Shown piece by piece: positions 23,931-37,200 of a DNA stretch of 64,000 nucleotides. Each line of letters starts with the position of its first letter. The stretch's first letter is position 1. Source of the stretch: Psilocybe azurescens. Its lineage: Eukaryota > Basidiomycota > Agaricomycetes > Agaricales > Agrocybaceae. The translations under genes and the position numbers were made by a program. The notes beneath the pieces are model-generated. The model ran no database searches. It was not told the DNA's origin and worked only from the letters and a program-made list of their open reading frames with translations. The stretch spans positions 186,001-250,000 of the forward strand of contig JAJIRX010000983.1 in the NCBI GenBank assembly GCA_023853785.1, read 5' to 3'.

Positions 23931-26046
23931 TCAGAAACCATACTTGGCTAAAAAGGCTTCAAAATCCTTCTTTGAGTCTCCTCCATCCAGCCAGACACTC
24001 GCCAGTTTTATCTTCATATCTGCGGCGTTCTTGCGCAGAACCCTTCCCTTCTCACCACGGCAGTCATCAATGACTTGCCTGATTTCGACTCCTACAGCCT
24101 CCCGCGTCCCCTTGGCCTGACGTCCATCTCTCTTCAAGGGTTTGATCCCCCTGTCTCCTGTCCGTACTTCGACTAACTCGAGGCCGACCTTGAGGTCTTC
24201 ACTAATGTGAGCCGCACCCATGGGCTGGTCAGCATGGAAAGGCCAGCAGATACTGTCGTTAAATATTATTAGCACTGTGGATGGTGACGCAGCCGGTGAT
24301 GTGAATCTTACACGGGGGTGCCGCTTCCGAGACTCTCCATGACGCTGTTATGTCCGCAGTGAGAAACAAACCATCCCGTAGCCTAAGACATAGCATAAAA
24401 TATCGCACTGAGTGATGGGCTTCGTTATGGTAGAAAGCTTACCGGATGGTTAAGAATATATTGCTGGGGAGACCATTTGGAGACCAGGCCTATGCCGGAC
24501 GATCGAATCCTCTCGATCAACTCATCCGATAGTGTGGCAAACGGTGAAGCATAGCAAAGAATCTGTTACTGATGTGAATTAAACTCTCGATTGATTCAGT
24601 ATACTACTTACAAAAGGGAATTTCTTTTCAATCAAGGCTTCTATGACCTCTTCGATGTAATCCTGTACGGCGGGCCAGTACACTGTTCCAAAGGAGATCT
24701 AATCCCTTATTCATAAGTAGCTCGATGGACAATCAACCGTGTCTGTAGCGAGTGCACACCAACATAACCGAATTCTCCCCGCATTCGACTAATGATTTCT
24801 GGAGGAAATCACTTGTTTCTTTGATCCTCTGTCACTCTCCTCGTCAATTCCGTACCCAGTGGGTAGAAGAGGGCCGATGATATATATGTCTTGATTCCAT
24901 TCGGAGAACCAGGACTTTATCGCCTCCATTGACTCCGCTTCAAAGGCATATGCGGAAGTAACAAATCCAGCATCGGATTCCTTAAGTCCTCTGGTACACA
25001 TGGTCGGTATACCGTCAAGTTGGAGCAAATACTTCAAACACATACGCGTAGGAAAGTCTCAAGAAATCGGAAAGGATAATATCAAAGGGGAGCTGTAGTA
25101 GAAGTAAGCGCATACCATGAAGTTAAACAATCGAGAGCACATACCTTCTGCGGAAAGTACTCCCAGTCGTACATTTCCGTCAGTCCAGGGACCTTGATCA
25201 CTGTACCATTCGAGGTGTCCCATAACTTCGTGTTCTTTAGCAACCTTCTTGTCAATAATAACATGTAAATCCTCACCGAGTCTCCGATCTCCTTAGCAGT
25301 GACTCCAAGGTGAGCAGCCTCTGCGTCGATTTTGGCCCCTATGTCTCCTAGTCCCCCAAACGCTCCAGTCCATTGAAGCGAATGACACTCGATACATGGC
25401 CGGTTATCCAGGAGATAATGGGAACAGATTTTCCGGTCACTGCTCGCGTTATTTGAAACAGTGGGTATGCGACCGTCTAAGATAGACCCCAACGAGTCAA
25501 ATAACATGATAATGCAGTGAAAAATGGATACACACATCTAGAACCACGACGTTAGGCGGGGGAGCGGCATCAAATACTGTCTTTGTCATCCCACAGGTGA
25601 CAGCTTTGCTTTGTAAAAGGTCTGAGTAGGCCGCCGCATATGCTTTGGCATGTGGCTCGAAGAGCTCCAGCGGGTGCTGAGATTCAGAGTGGAATAAGGC
25701 AAGGATTCTGGTGCAGGATGACTATGAGCATACTGTCCAACGCAGAAAAAATGGAAGACAAGGGCACCTAACGCGTCGAACAACGCTCTCGGACGCTTTA
25801 CCTTTAAATTCTACCTCCAACTCATCTTTAGCCCTATTGAGAAGATTTGGAGTAAGTAGTAGAGTCACGAAGGCACTATCGTTGTCCTTGACGATGCGTG
25901 CTGCCAGATTACAGAAAGATCTAACATGGCCTGGTGGGTTACAAGACGTTAGCAGCTTTCATATATTGGTCGTCAATGTAGTGTGTTACCCCACGATGGA
26001 AAGGCAGAGAATAAAAATGGGGAATCTTCTGGCTCATTGAAGACAT
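23931..26046 (-). CDS. UDP-glycosyltransferase (GT1-like), frame broken at several points
   Basis: Multiple exons on the minus strand encode a basidiomycete-type UDP-glycosyltransferase. Visible marks in order are FPSWGHVRSFCNLAARIV, KTVFDAAPPPNVVVLD, GDIGAKIDAEAAHLGVTAKE, VPGLTEMYDWEYFPQK, EAIKSWFSEWNQDIYIIGPL, ISFGTVYWPAVQDYIEEV, SKWSPQQYILNHP and the donor-sugar motif GWFVSHCGHNSVMESLGSG then FHADQPMGAAH. The end is at 23931. Such enzymes move a sugar from a UDP-sugar to small hydrophobic acceptors. The exons do not join in one frame as printed. One base seems to be missing at each of 26013-26017 (A run), 25353-25357 (C run) and 24816-24818 (T run, plus-strand letters), and the part around 25700-25780 is unresolved. 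All clear cases are homopolymers, so these may be assembly errors, or the gene may be decaying. The start at 26046 gives MSSMSQKIPHF. Confidence 0.75.
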
Positions 26047-26266
26047 CGAAGAAGTTGAATGTACTTGATCTGGAGAAAATGTTAAGATATGCTTGCATAG
26101 TACATGAAGAGCGCTCGCACATTAAATAAAACTCGTTTTGATTGGTGTGCGATAGTAGTTTATGTGATATTTTCCCGGAAAGGCCGTATTCAACGTTTCA
26201 CGGATACATAGGGGTATAGATCCAAAGAAGCATGATGCTTTTAACACCTTATGGTACAAGTCAAGC

Positions 26267-26890
26267 TTACCGATACAATCCGGTGGCACTTGTGCTCGAT
26301 TTGCGCTTGACGGTGGGGCTTATTTGAGTTTGTAATTCCGAAAAGGTCTGGAATTTTCTTTTTACAGCCATTCTATCCACATCCTTCCAAGGACCTGCAA
26401 AGTTTGCTGTAATCTCGTCAACATCCTTGTCGAAGGTCTCTCTTTCGTCATGATCGCAGCAATAGTCAAGAACTTGCCTGACTTCGATGTCGCCTCGCGC
26501 GGCCCAATACAAGGCTTGAAATATTTGTCGAAGTGTAGCACCAAGCGAAGGGCAGCAGAGAAGGATTGGAAGGAGAATGAACTTTCCTTGATGCTGTTTT
26601 GTCCGCAGTAAGAGATCCGCTCTACATCATTCAGGGCTGCGCGGAACCGACAAACTATACAGTGGCCTAACAATAGCCTAGAGTATGTCACAATGGTAAG
26701 TTGCAGCTCCTCTCCATTTTTACCCCGAAATTGCTCAATTACTTCCAACGTACAGCTTCGCGCGTTCCCTTGGGCTTGCCACCGTTTCTTCTCAAAGGTT
26801 TCATACCGTTGTTTCCTGTCCTGATCTCAATCAGCTCGAACGCGACCTTGAGATTTTCGGTGAGGTGCGGGGAATATTATTGCATGCAGA
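26267..26890 (-). pseudogene. Decayed C-terminal copy of a UDP-glycosyltransferase
   Basis: On the minus strand, 26880-26750 reads HLTENLKVAFELIEIRTGN then NGMKPLRRNGGKPKGTREAV. This matches the segment after the donor-sugar motif in the neighbouring enzyme. At 26510-26370 a second piece, EVRQVLDYC followed by KDVDEITANFAGPWKD, matches the C-terminal helix region of that gene (EIRQVIDDCRGEKG). About 240 bp of unrelated or scrambled sequence lies between the pieces, with stops. No N-terminal half is present. This is a broken tandem duplicate lying directly upstream of the main glycosyltransferase gene on the same strand. Confidence 0.7.
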
Positions 26891-27714
26891 ATATTCTTTC
26901 TGCAGTCCTTTCGATCTTCCATTGCTTACAGGCGGTGGGACTATCGCGATGAAAATGTGGTGCTTTGAGTTTGCCCACAAGCGCCGAGAACTGCCGAAGT
27001 AGCAGCCATTCTCACACATGTTCGGCTGCTACGGCACGCAGCATTAGCGTCGTAATAACTTGGGGATTGAGCGAAAGCTATGTAAGGGAGCATTCTTAAT
27101 ATATAGGACGCATAGTTTCATGTACGGGAATTACAGTTTTCTATCTGAATACCATGGTCCGTGGCCGTTGAAGTTCGGGCAACACGAAGATAACCCTACA
27201 ATGCGAGAACTTGTATATTACACCAATTTAGCATAGATCGAAAAAATTGCCCGACGTTGTCTCTAGAATGATACATATAAGCGATATCCAAAGGTGGACC
27301 CATATTGCTTTTGATGCGCTTGTCCTTTGATGCTCCTGTGAATACTCCAGAGTTTCTCTAGACTCGACCGGAATCAAGAAAGAAGCGCGTGAATTCACCC
27401 ACTTACGTGGTACCAGCGCCTACCGAGATAGTGCCGCTCCGTCCAGTGCTGAAACCCAGAGGTTCCATTTCCCGCGTTACGCCTCAGCTCTATTGATTAT
27501 ATATTTAGATCTAGATTCATAACGCTAGGGCAAATCAGGCAATCATTGATGGACCTATCGAAGGCCCGAGGATTCAAACCGCACTGATGTGCTGTCAGTC
27601 CTGATCAAACGGACTTGGTATGTCATGGCGGACGAGCAGTCGGGGTAAGTATATAAGTCAGCTCTCTTCATTGACCTTGCTCGCTTCCCATTGTCAGACT
27701 CTGCATCTTCTTTG

Positions 27715-28853
27715 ATGACGACAGACACTACAGTAGCTCCGCGCGCATTCGGGGGTCTATCTTTCGAGTCATTCGTCTTGAGGTATATCCTAGCTGGATG
27801 TAGTGCCGTGAGCGTTTTAGATCGCTCTTCTGCAAAAGATATTAATTGGTCAATAGATTATCAGTTGGGATATCCTAAGCAACCTGAAGAACGAGTACAC
27901 ATTACTCTTCAGGTATCGCATCAAGCTCACGACAGTGGTGTACATGGTTGCAAGGTCGGCAAATGGCCGGTTTTTGCTTGTATTTCTTCTGACATCATGC
28001 AGATTATCAACTCTGGCATACATTCTGGTAGCCACTATCTTCAGCAGTAAATTTTTATCTCCATTGCTTCAGATTTTATGCGTTCCACTGAACCGGATCA
28101 TTTAATTTATTCAGCAGCACCCATCAAGGCATGCAACCAGTTTGTGCTCGCAGTGCACATTTTGATGACCATTTCCATATCCACCACCTCCCTCCTTTTC
28201 GTCTTCCGCGTGAGGGCAATCTACGAGGGGAACAAATATATCGCATCGTTTTTCGGGCTCATGTGGCTCGCTGTCGTAGCAAGCTTCATCGTAACAATGC
28301 AAGGACTAGATGCACACCTCGAGTCAAATGGGAGTGGGTCTCTGACCTACTGCGCTACTTGGAGAATCTCTCGCTACATCGCACTCGACTTCGTTATGCC
28401 TCTCGTGCACGATACCTTGGTCTTTCTAGCAATATCCTGGAGACTGACCACCAATTCAATACAACATTCCAACGTCAAGAACGGTGTTCGGGCCATGATC
28501 TTTGGGGATTACATGCCCGCTTTCTCAAGAGCATTGTTGCAGGATGGGCAAATGTACTATCTGTAAGCTTTTCCGGGTTTGATATAATATTACTCCGAGA
28601 AGAGGTTCAATGCAATGCTTTTGATAATTTTTTTAGAACAACTATTTCTACTGGTCTACTAGCCTTCGTCATGCTTTTCATGACAAGCGCCGAAGTTAAC
28701 ACCATATTTCTGGTGCCCAACATTATGCTCATGAACATTATGGCCTGTTATGTCTTCAGAAAGACGAGATTTGGCATTTTTCCCGAAAACGGCATATCAA
28801 CTATCAAACCCTCTACCCTTCCTCTCGCATTCAATATGGTGAATGCCTATTGA
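27715..28853 (+). CDS. DUF6533-type integral membrane protein, copy A
   Basis: Five exons (27715-27807, 27857-27954, 28003-28046, 28115-28562, 28637-28853) give an intact 299-residue protein. It shows the N-terminal DUF6533-like pattern (IISWDILSNLKNEYTLLFRY) and then about six further hydrophobic segments. These include LAVHILMTISISTTSLLFVF, FFGLMWLAVVASFIVTMQG and the family-typical VHDTLVFLAISWRL and FSRALLQDGQMYYL. The C-terminal part contains NIMLMNIMACYVFRKTRFG. Proteins of this type are abundant in mushrooms and of unknown function. Copies C and D on the other arm are close relatives in the same genomic context. The ATG at 27715 is used; a longer frame upstream has no ATG. The neighbour downstream is a carrier-gene fragment on the opposite strand. 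Confidence 0.85.
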
Positions 28854-29790
28854 CCAGCAGTTCCTTCGCAGACACATGACTGACGGTTACTAATCATTTT
28901 TCCAACCACCAAACCTGGACTTCAATATTGCTTCGATAAATTGTCTACAAACACTGCCGGCCAGTTTGAATAGTATGTATTTTTTGAACCAGTTTATTAA
29001 CGTGAAGAAGCAGTCAGAATTCTAGAGTATCTATTACACCTCGGCTCTCGAAGTATCCCGAACTTGTTCATCTAAAGGTTCGAATACGTATTATGCTCAT
29101 TTCATGCTTGTTTAAAATTATCATCTGTTTTAATAGAAATCTGTTATATATGTCTGGGATCCCCATAGAACTCGCCACGTACACTGAGAAATGAGTGAGT
29201 GGTGTACAAAGTAGGTTGCAACTTACACCCATTCTTCTTGAGTATTGCATATAACTCTAGTTCCTTACAGAAAACGAATAGGACGTCTGATCAAATATCT
29301 AAGACAGTGCCCGATTCAACATGAATTTCATTATCATCATGAGCTGGTCTGACTCAGTTTTTTCATTTAAGGACTACAAGATATACACCGAAAAAGTTCC
29401 ATCCGTTTTCTTTCATTTTCTTTCCTCAGTTCACAGTCATTATTATTTTTCAATACATAGACCCGCACCCACAAAAAAACCAACAAATTTATGGTTTATG
29501 AAAAGTGCAAAAGAAAGAAAGAAAACACTTGTGCATGTATAACTAATTCTACAGAGCAAAGCAATTTAAACACAAGAAGGAAAGGATACGAGCAAGCGTC
29601 TGTATGTACAAAAGAGAGGTATACAAGGCGAAATGCTTGACGTAGCCTCGACTCGAAATGGACGATCGGCTTTTTGGCGTCGCGAGAAGGAAGTTTATGA
29701 GGGGATTCGACTCGGGGAGGATGGCGATAGCGACTCGGAGGGTATGGAGAGTGTGACAGTAGAAAGCCATCCGATCCCTGCACTCGAGTA

Positions 29791-29811
29791 GCAGCAGCAG
29801 CAGCAGCAGCA
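29791..29811. repeat. CAG/CTG trinucleotide microsatellite
   Basis: About seven units lie in the 3' flank of the carrier fragment. The equivalent place in the second truncated carrier copy (53871-53893) has about eight units, and the intact carrier has only about three (near 48745). Confidence 0.8.
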
Positions 29812-29984
29812 ATCTGTACAGCACAACATCGTTAATAAACCATCGTCGATCAAAATCGGAGCTCATCAGTCCAAAAATTTAACATCATCAACCCAGTCTA
29901 TCTTTTTTCTCCTTCCTTCCTTCCGTTCCTTCTGTTACAGACCGCAGCTTCTCCTCCGACTCGGGGAGATTTCCACCTTCACCC

Positions 29985-31075
29985 TCACAGGTAAGTAAAC
30001 CCCTTCGCCCGCGACCAATCCACCCCATTCTTCAGCTGCTCGAGGGTCAAGAAGGTGAGGATCGTCGTCGGCTGCAGACACGTCCATGCGGGCAGCCACC
30101 CATCGAATATGAACATCGCGCCTTCGGCCTTCATCGACGCGCGGATGAGGCCTATTGTGGACTATAGCATAGATAGATGCGAGTTGATGAAATGAATTAG
30201 GCAGCGAGAGAGGAAGAGGAAGGGAGGATACGCACGTTAGATCCCAGCCCAGAGGCGTTCATGAGTCGACTCTTGAGCACGTCCGCAGGTGAACACACAG
30301 TAGTAGCCACCATTCCCTAATCACCAAATACTTGGTATTCAACAGCTCCGCCTCGAAGAAATCGTATCTATAAAAGTTTAAGTTCACAAGGAGATCACGT
30401 TCGTTACCGTTAATCGCATATTCCTCCGAGACAAGTCGGAGGGGAGAAAGGAAGAAGGAAGAAACTTACGAAGCAAGCTGACTGGGATTTATCAACACCG
30501 CACGGAAGACGTTCGGAGTGGCACCGCGTCCGAGGGACGACACGCCTTCTTCCCTGACCATCTGGAATGCAAAAAAAAATTGTCAGAACTTGGACAAACC
30601 GCGCATACACGGACACCGAAACCGAAACCAAAAAATAGACAAAGAAACCCCAGGTGAAGATCAAAAGAAGAAGAAAGGGGAACCACAAGACTGTAAATAA
30701 ATAAACCGTGACCCCTCCTCGATGTAACCACGAACACGAGCACTAAACAGTGCCATCAAAACAATCGCCCACCACCTAATCATCATCACGATCAGGATCT
30801 AACGCATCTACACAATCCCGTCCCTACCCGTCCGGGTCTAACGCGCTCGAAAACACAAAAAAAAAGCGCATATACATAACGACAGTGGTTGACGGCAGGA
30901 TCATATGAAAGCAAAGCCCAAGGCAACAAAAAGAATGGAAACAAAACCAAAATCAAAAACACGCTCACCCTAAAAAGCTCATTAAAACAATGCTTATAAT
31001 TGAACCTTTTCTCCGGCGCTTTCGCAAAGTCTCCCTGTAAGCGCACCATCACGATCTCTATAGAGTTTTGCAAAA
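29985..31075 (-). pseudogene. Truncated dicarboxylate-carrier copy (left arm)
   Basis: The sequence matches the intact carrier gene at 46057-48557 from its exon 5 to its stop. It opens at 31057 with a codon run giving EIVMVRLQGDFAKAPEKRFN and ends with a TGA at 29985-29987. The first four exons are absent. At the exon 7/8 junction about 100 bp, including intron 7, are deleted, which joins AAGTATTT directly to GGTGATTAGG and shifts the frame. The same deletion is in the copy at 52531-53719, so both descend from one already broken copy. It cannot encode a working carrier. Confidence 0.88.
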
Positions 31076-31239
31076 AAGGAGTATATAATCAAAAAAAAAT
31101 CGGCCCTCGTCATCATCGTTCACTTCACATTTCCATTCATTCATCAATTGGCCCACCCCTGCTAGCAGACTGTTGATTGTGACTGCAACTCGTGCGTAAA
31201 ATTCTGACAGTGTACCAGCATCGGTCGCTCAGCACTGGG

Positions 31240-31720
31240 TTCCTTAAATGGCACAACACCCGCTACATTCAGGCTTTTTTTTGCAGAGTCGTAAGATAAT
31301 TTTGCCATATATTGTCAAAGAAAAATGCGAGCACAACCTGTGTGAATGTCGATCGGATGGATAGATACAGTCTGGCACGAGAATAACCAAAATAACCGCT
31401 GATTTAGTTGTTTGTCGCTTTGTCAAGCTGGCTTGTCGAATTTTTGTAGTGAGTTGATGAGTTACGAAGCTGTAGAGTTTGTCAACCGAAATACTTCCGG
31501 ATACTAATAGAAAGGGACAGAGCCTGTGGTATATCTGCCAGAATTTTGACTCAACAAGGCGAGCCGACAAGTTAGGATGTCGGCACCCGGTCAGAAGACC
31601 AATCCACACATTCCTTACAAGGCGAGAACCTGTATATGGACCTGTCTGTTTTAGGAACAACACTTTATCCCTCGAAGTTCTCATTAAACTCAAGATGAAG
31701 GCGGACTAGGGATACGCTTA
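31240..31720. repeat. Shared non-coding module M, copy 1
   Basis: A segment of about 480 bp is found again, inverted, at 51890-52400 and 57890-58700. It carries an open frame of about 149 codons on the minus strand here (140 codons in the 51.9-kb copy), but the frame is not kept in the 58-kb copy. No protein family is recognised, so I treat it as a duplicated non-coding module. Confidence 0.7.
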
Positions 31721-32214
31721 CCCTGCGCTCTACATTTGAGAAGAAAATTGTCGAAATATGTCGGGTGACGAAGAACTTCAAGAGACCTCACACGGCGTAC
31801 CAGCGCCTAATACTACATTCCGCACAGATACCTTGGCAGTCTCATCTAGCGCCGAGACCGAATTCCATTCCGCACGCATGCGGTGTTAAAACCTTCTCGG
31901 TCGTATTAACCGTACTAGACTTAGAAATACATAGTTTATGCACCGGGTAGATCTTGGCAATTTTGATGGATTGAAAGGCTTAAGATTCACAATACATTAT
32001 CCTTAGCCTAATGTCCTAAAGACCCCATGCAAACCTAATAATTAACTACTGCAAGCGATATACCAGTACCCTTCATATGGCTCCATTCCCGTGGTCCAAA
32101 AAAAAAACGAGCGACCTTAAATAGTTGTTATATGGATGCAAACTATAAAGTCACCTCCACCTTGTCGACCCTCATTGCCCTCATCTTTTCATACGCTAAA
32201 GTCTGTTTTTATAA

Positions 32215-33092
32215 ATGACCCACACTGCAGAAACTCTGTTGCGTATTTCTCCAGAACTGGGCTCTCAGACTTTACTCACGAGGTATATGGTGGCTGAATG
32301 CAGTTATGTGGGCGTAACAAATTGGACTTTGTATCCAGATATATTAACCGGTTAATAGATCTTCATTTGGGACACCCTGAACAATCTGAATAGAGATCAT
32401 ACATTGGTCTTCAAATATCGAATCAAGACCCTGACGGTTGTGTACATATTTTCAAAGTTGGTAGTAGAGTATCATTGTCCTACGAGCATGCTTTCTAAGG
32501 CAATGTAGGTTATCAACCCGGGCACATATTCTTGTGGCCACTATATTCGACAGTAAACTTCCATCTCCCTCACATTGTATTTTGTGCGCGCGTCATTGAA
32601 TTGGACCTCTTTCTTGCGATATTCTGGAGACTAGCAAAAACTCAATCCGCCAATCAAATCTCCAGGGTGGTGTTCGGGCCATGGTCTTTCGTGATTACAT
32701 GCCCGCTTTGTCGAGAGCACTATTTCAGGACGGACAAATCTACTACCTGTAAGCTTTTCTGATCCTCAGGTGAGTCATATCTTTTGAATCATATTTAAAA
32801 GGCTTAATTCTAGCACCTCTATTCCTTAAATTTAAGGCAGCATTTCTGGCCAAATATCATGCTCATGAATATTATGGCCTGCCAAGTTTTTCCTCCAAAC
32901 CGTGTCGATGTCACTCAAACCCTTCCTCTCAACTTTGATCCCCAAGTACCTATACATGGCCCTAACCCCATTGCTCCATTACATGGTTGCAGTAGTACTT
33001 TCCATATTGACTTCATAAACCCACAAATTTTCCAAAATGGTATATGTTTTATATCGAAAAGTCGATCCCCAATTCCCTTGAGTTCGACATAG
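32215..33092 (+). pseudogene. Truncated DUF6533-type gene, copy B
   Basis: It starts like copy E (ATG at 32215) with a first exon that includes SQTLLTRYMVAECSYV. The next exon reads HTLVFKYRIKTLTVVYIFSK, and the family end DYMPALSRALFQDGQIYYL follows at about 32690. The central part between the third segment and LFLAIFWRL (equivalent to about 300-350 bp in copy A) is missing, and stops lie between the pieces. The loss is shared with copy E, so it happened before the two were separated. The last part (32850-33090) matches the end of copy E. Confidence 0.7.
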
Positions 33093-33676
33093 TACTGGTA
33101 TATGTACTGCCAACCAATTACGGCGTTTAACTCTGTTCGAGATTTGTCATTAAGGTGGATGTCATCACAACCCAAAATTAATTTGAGCAAATCTACATAA
33201 CGTGAAGGCTCCATCATCGGACGGTCAACAACGGATTCTTTAAATGGCACGATATCTCCCCTTTCAGGAATCCATAAGTCTATGCAAGCCGCCAACGGCC
33301 TCCAAGCACTGAGGGGACATCTCGAAAGCCATGACCCTCATCTGGTTTCCTCATTATCATCCTTTAGGCCCTCTAAGAATATAGCCACGTATAAGTTTTA
33401 TTCACCTCGACTTTCTCTACTTTCTCGAGCAATGAATGGCCACTTACGATTGTGAGACGTAATAGCTGTGGCGATAGCAAAGTTGTGAAAGGGGCTAATC
33501 GACGATCTAGTCGCAGCGTTTGTCACCATGGTCCGTGGCCGTTGAAGTCCGGGCAACACGAAGATAACCCTACAATGCGAGAACTTGTATATCACACTAA
33601 TTTAGCTTAGATTGAAAAAATTGCTCGCCGTTGTCTTTAGAATGATACATATAAGCGGTATCCAAAGGTGGACACA

Positions 33677-34253
33677 GAAATATCTAATGTAGCCTATTTG
33701 GCGTCGAAGAATCAGCCATTTCTGCTGCTGTAAGGTCTACGAACGTGAACATTACCCCATGCTAGAAATATAGAGAACAGAAAATAGGGTGGGATCTTGT
33801 TGATGGACGACATAATAGTCAGAACTTATATGAATAGCCTGAGTGATATTGATAATTATTGAATGCGGGTCGCTCTATGCCAACCATGGAGTTCTTAGCC
33901 GAACTGTCCAAACTCCATATTGCCGCAATAACCACAGAAGGCTCATGTTCGTAATATGTTCGTGTATCACAATAAGGTTCCGTGTAGCCCCAGTCGACCC
34001 GCGCCTGGGATCGGGGCCTTTTGCTGGGAAGTAAGAAGGCCACAAAGCAATTCGCGGCCTTGCGTACTCGGCGCAGGCTAGTGTACATGTATGGTGCGTG
34101 TTGATGTTCTCTGAACTACCGTGCAGTGGTCAATCGTACGTGCTAACATTGTCAAAGAAACGATATTCGACATAAATCATGACAAAGCAATTCCTACTCC
34201 ATATACGAACGCCATTTTAGGTGCAGAAAACCATACCAAAAAGACAATCTCCT
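33677..34253. other. Spacer between duplication block and beta-galactosidase
   Basis: Unique sequence containing the 3' flank of the GH35 gene. No supported gene. Confidence 0.3.
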
Positions 34254-37200
34254 CTAAACTCGTCCGGATGGACTCCACGAAGGATTATCTGTAACAACAT
34301 TGCCTACACCGCCCTCGACAGCTGAGTCGAGCACCAGCTCAAGCCCAGGCGATATTGTCTGATTTGTCAAGGACCATATTGCAACAGCCACCGTGCTATC
34401 ATCAGAGAATTGTCAGACCGTCTCTTAGAAATTTCTTCACACCATGAACATGACTACGTACTTCTTCCCATGGTAGTTAAGAATTCCTTCATGCACAGGG
34501 AACTTGGCTTGAGGTCTAGTAGTGCTGCACGTAAGTGCGTATTCTTGTACTAATTATTACATCAACTTACCCAAGGTTTCCTACTCTTTTCCCCATCATC
34601 CATCCATTTACAAACAGATACGCTCGGTAGGCCTGCCCCAACGGCTCCGTGAACGTGAAGGACATCATGGCATCGACTCCTTGAATATCCAAGTCGAACG
34701 TGGTGACAAAGAAACCTACACCAGCTCCGTTCGGCAACCCATTTGATAGTGGTCGTGTTTCCCAGGTTGAAGTCGAGAAAGACGGCAAATGCCAGCCTTT
34801 GCGTTCCCCAAATAGGCCACCCTCATTAAGAACACCTGCATTTGTTCATGTATGAGATATGGTAAGCAATACTGCGAAAGAAAATCATCAAACACACCTC
34901 GAACTTTGTCCAGGAAGCTGGGTAGCGATGGGTTAGCAGAATTATAGAGATTGTAGTTGAACAATTCATCACGTACTTCTTATAGCCACCAACCTTGCCT
35001 TGTACTTTCCAGTCAGTAAAGCTCCCACCGTTGTCCAATTGAAAACCTCTGATCCCACGAGGGCTTTTAAGAACATCATTGGCTGGACGACGGTAAGATT
35101 CCATAAGTTTTTATGTGATGGCAAAGAAAACTTACGGTTGTATCCATTTTCATCTAAGCCCATGTTATCCTGAAAAAGCGACGGTAAGAGAGCGTCAGGT
35201 TCAAGGCAGCAGCTTTTCACGTACTTGAACAACTGTTATCACGTTGTCCTTCCCTGACAGTATTGAACCAGCTGGGAAAACAAATGTCTGGTTGAATTCC
35301 GCCGCATTCGAACTGCCGTATGGTAAGCCAATGATCGTCTGTCAAGAATAAATACCTACACTGTATAGCTATCCAAGAAAATGTCGTTTAACCAGACACT
35401 GGCGGCAAAATCTTGAACACAGTCAGTCAGAAGCAGAGGTTTCAAGTGGCGAAGGTACACATACTCTGCCCTCCGTTAACTGTTAAATTCAGACTCTTTT
35501 CTTCGCCAGTTGCCTTGAAGTGACCTCGCCAGAGAACTATGTTCTCGCAGCTAACCAAAGATTAAGTCAAAGATACATCTCGGGCGAAGTAAAACTACTC
35601 ACAACCCGTAATCGCATCCATACAAGATCTTCCCGTCATTGTAATAAGGCAGGTAGGGGATATTAGTCGTCGTGTGATTTGCAATGGTCCATGAGTTGTC
35701 ATCGAAATCCTTCTGAACCTCAGGTAGGCTGTCCCGATACTTCCATTCCGTCAACTGTGGTACCCTAATGCTCGACAGCGGCGACTTGAGCTCCAGCTGA
35801 CCACTAAGCCCACCTCTCGAAGTGATGGCTGAGGAAGCATCGTCGCTGAGAGCCACCCTGGCACCATTCCAGGTAATCGTTTTCACCTTTCTTGGCGCAA
35901 CGACACGGAGCTGGACGCCATTTTGAAGATCTCCTCGCAGGGCAAGTGTTGACCCCAATATGCTAGCATCTCGGACAAGATAAGGACCTCCCACAAGCAC
36001 TGACTCATTTGTACCTATCCCCCAATAGGCTTTGAAAGGATCAGCAGCGTTCCCTGGAATTACAGGTGACCAAAACGTTGCAGTAGTATTGGTATCGGCA
36101 AATAAGACGAGCTGCGTGTCCGAGTCCCAGACAGTTACAAGATCATCGACACCAGTCCCAAAAGTGACGACCGTGGTATCGTGAGGCAGCTCGGGTAATC
36201 TGGTCGAAAATGTGACATGAGAAGATGATTTAAGCTTGCTTGGGGTACCAGTAAGAGTGAGAGCGGTTTCGTGAGTCTGATCAGAGTCTCCGTGTAAGAA
36301 AAGGACATCCCGGCCATCGATTACTCCAGCGAAGAATATCTGCGCAGTAGAGTAGAGAGCTTTTGAAGACGCCCCAAATCGATAGTCAGTGTTTACAACT
36401 TTGGACTGACGACCGCCGATGGTAATGGCAGATGATACTAGTGGGATCTGGAGAGCACCAGCAGAGGTCGTTACGTTCAATTTTAACGTTATAGTTTCAC
36501 TGAAATTGAAACATCAGGGTTGCCTAGTCATAAAGCCGAAGTGGACCTACGTCGACGATGAATTGGCCTGACGGACGATAAAGTATCCTGCTTGGATATC
36601 TGAATTTTTCATCTCAGTAATGTATGCTGCTGGGTTGCTTGAAACCGAAATGCCGGTGTTGGTGTCCGCTACCCAATCCGTTTTATAGAAGTCAGGTGAA
36701 CTGCGAAGGAAAAGCCCCTGGCGTTTCATCTCATCGAACTTTGTCGTCAATTGCCGTGACTCTGCGATCTAAAGAAGGACTGAGATAAGTACAGGTAATA
36801 ACGTTGCTCAAAATGACAAACGCACTGTTGCACCATAGTCGTAAGACGTGTAAATACCGGGATATGGAATCGCTCCCCAGGAAGTTCCGCTAGTGAGATG
36901 CTTTGAGGATGGTATCACAGCGGCGACAACGTTTACGTACCCGTAAAACATATAAAAGTTGATCATCTTGGCGTTGCTAGCCCATAGAGCGAGATTGAAC
37001 ATCGACAGGAAATTGGGACCTGTTAATAGTCGGCAGCCACCATATCCTAGAGAAAAAATTAGCACTCGTCAATGCTCGAGAGTCAGTGAGAAACACCAAT
37101 ACCTGGAGATGCAAGGCCCCAAGAGTCCCCAGCTCCGCTTTGAAATTCTTTCCGACATTATTATCAGAACGTTGTAGCAGAGGAAAGGAGTCAAATGACA

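Larger units (their letters stand above)
27144..33676. repeat. Segmental duplication block, left (inverted) copy
   Basis: This block holds, in order, a shared upstream segment starting ACCATGGTCCGTGGCCGTTG, a DUF6533 gene, a carrier 3' fragment on the minus strand, a shared non-coding segment, a truncated DUF6533 gene, and a second copy of the upstream segment (33522-33676). The same modules occur in inverted order and orientation at about 47-58.7 kb. The left end at 27144 and right end near 33676 are where similarity to the other copies stops. Confidence 0.85.

Noticed and set aside
31244..31693. 149-codon frame in module M
   Set aside because: The frame is broken in the third copy and shows no family pattern; it is kept only because the duplication is recent.
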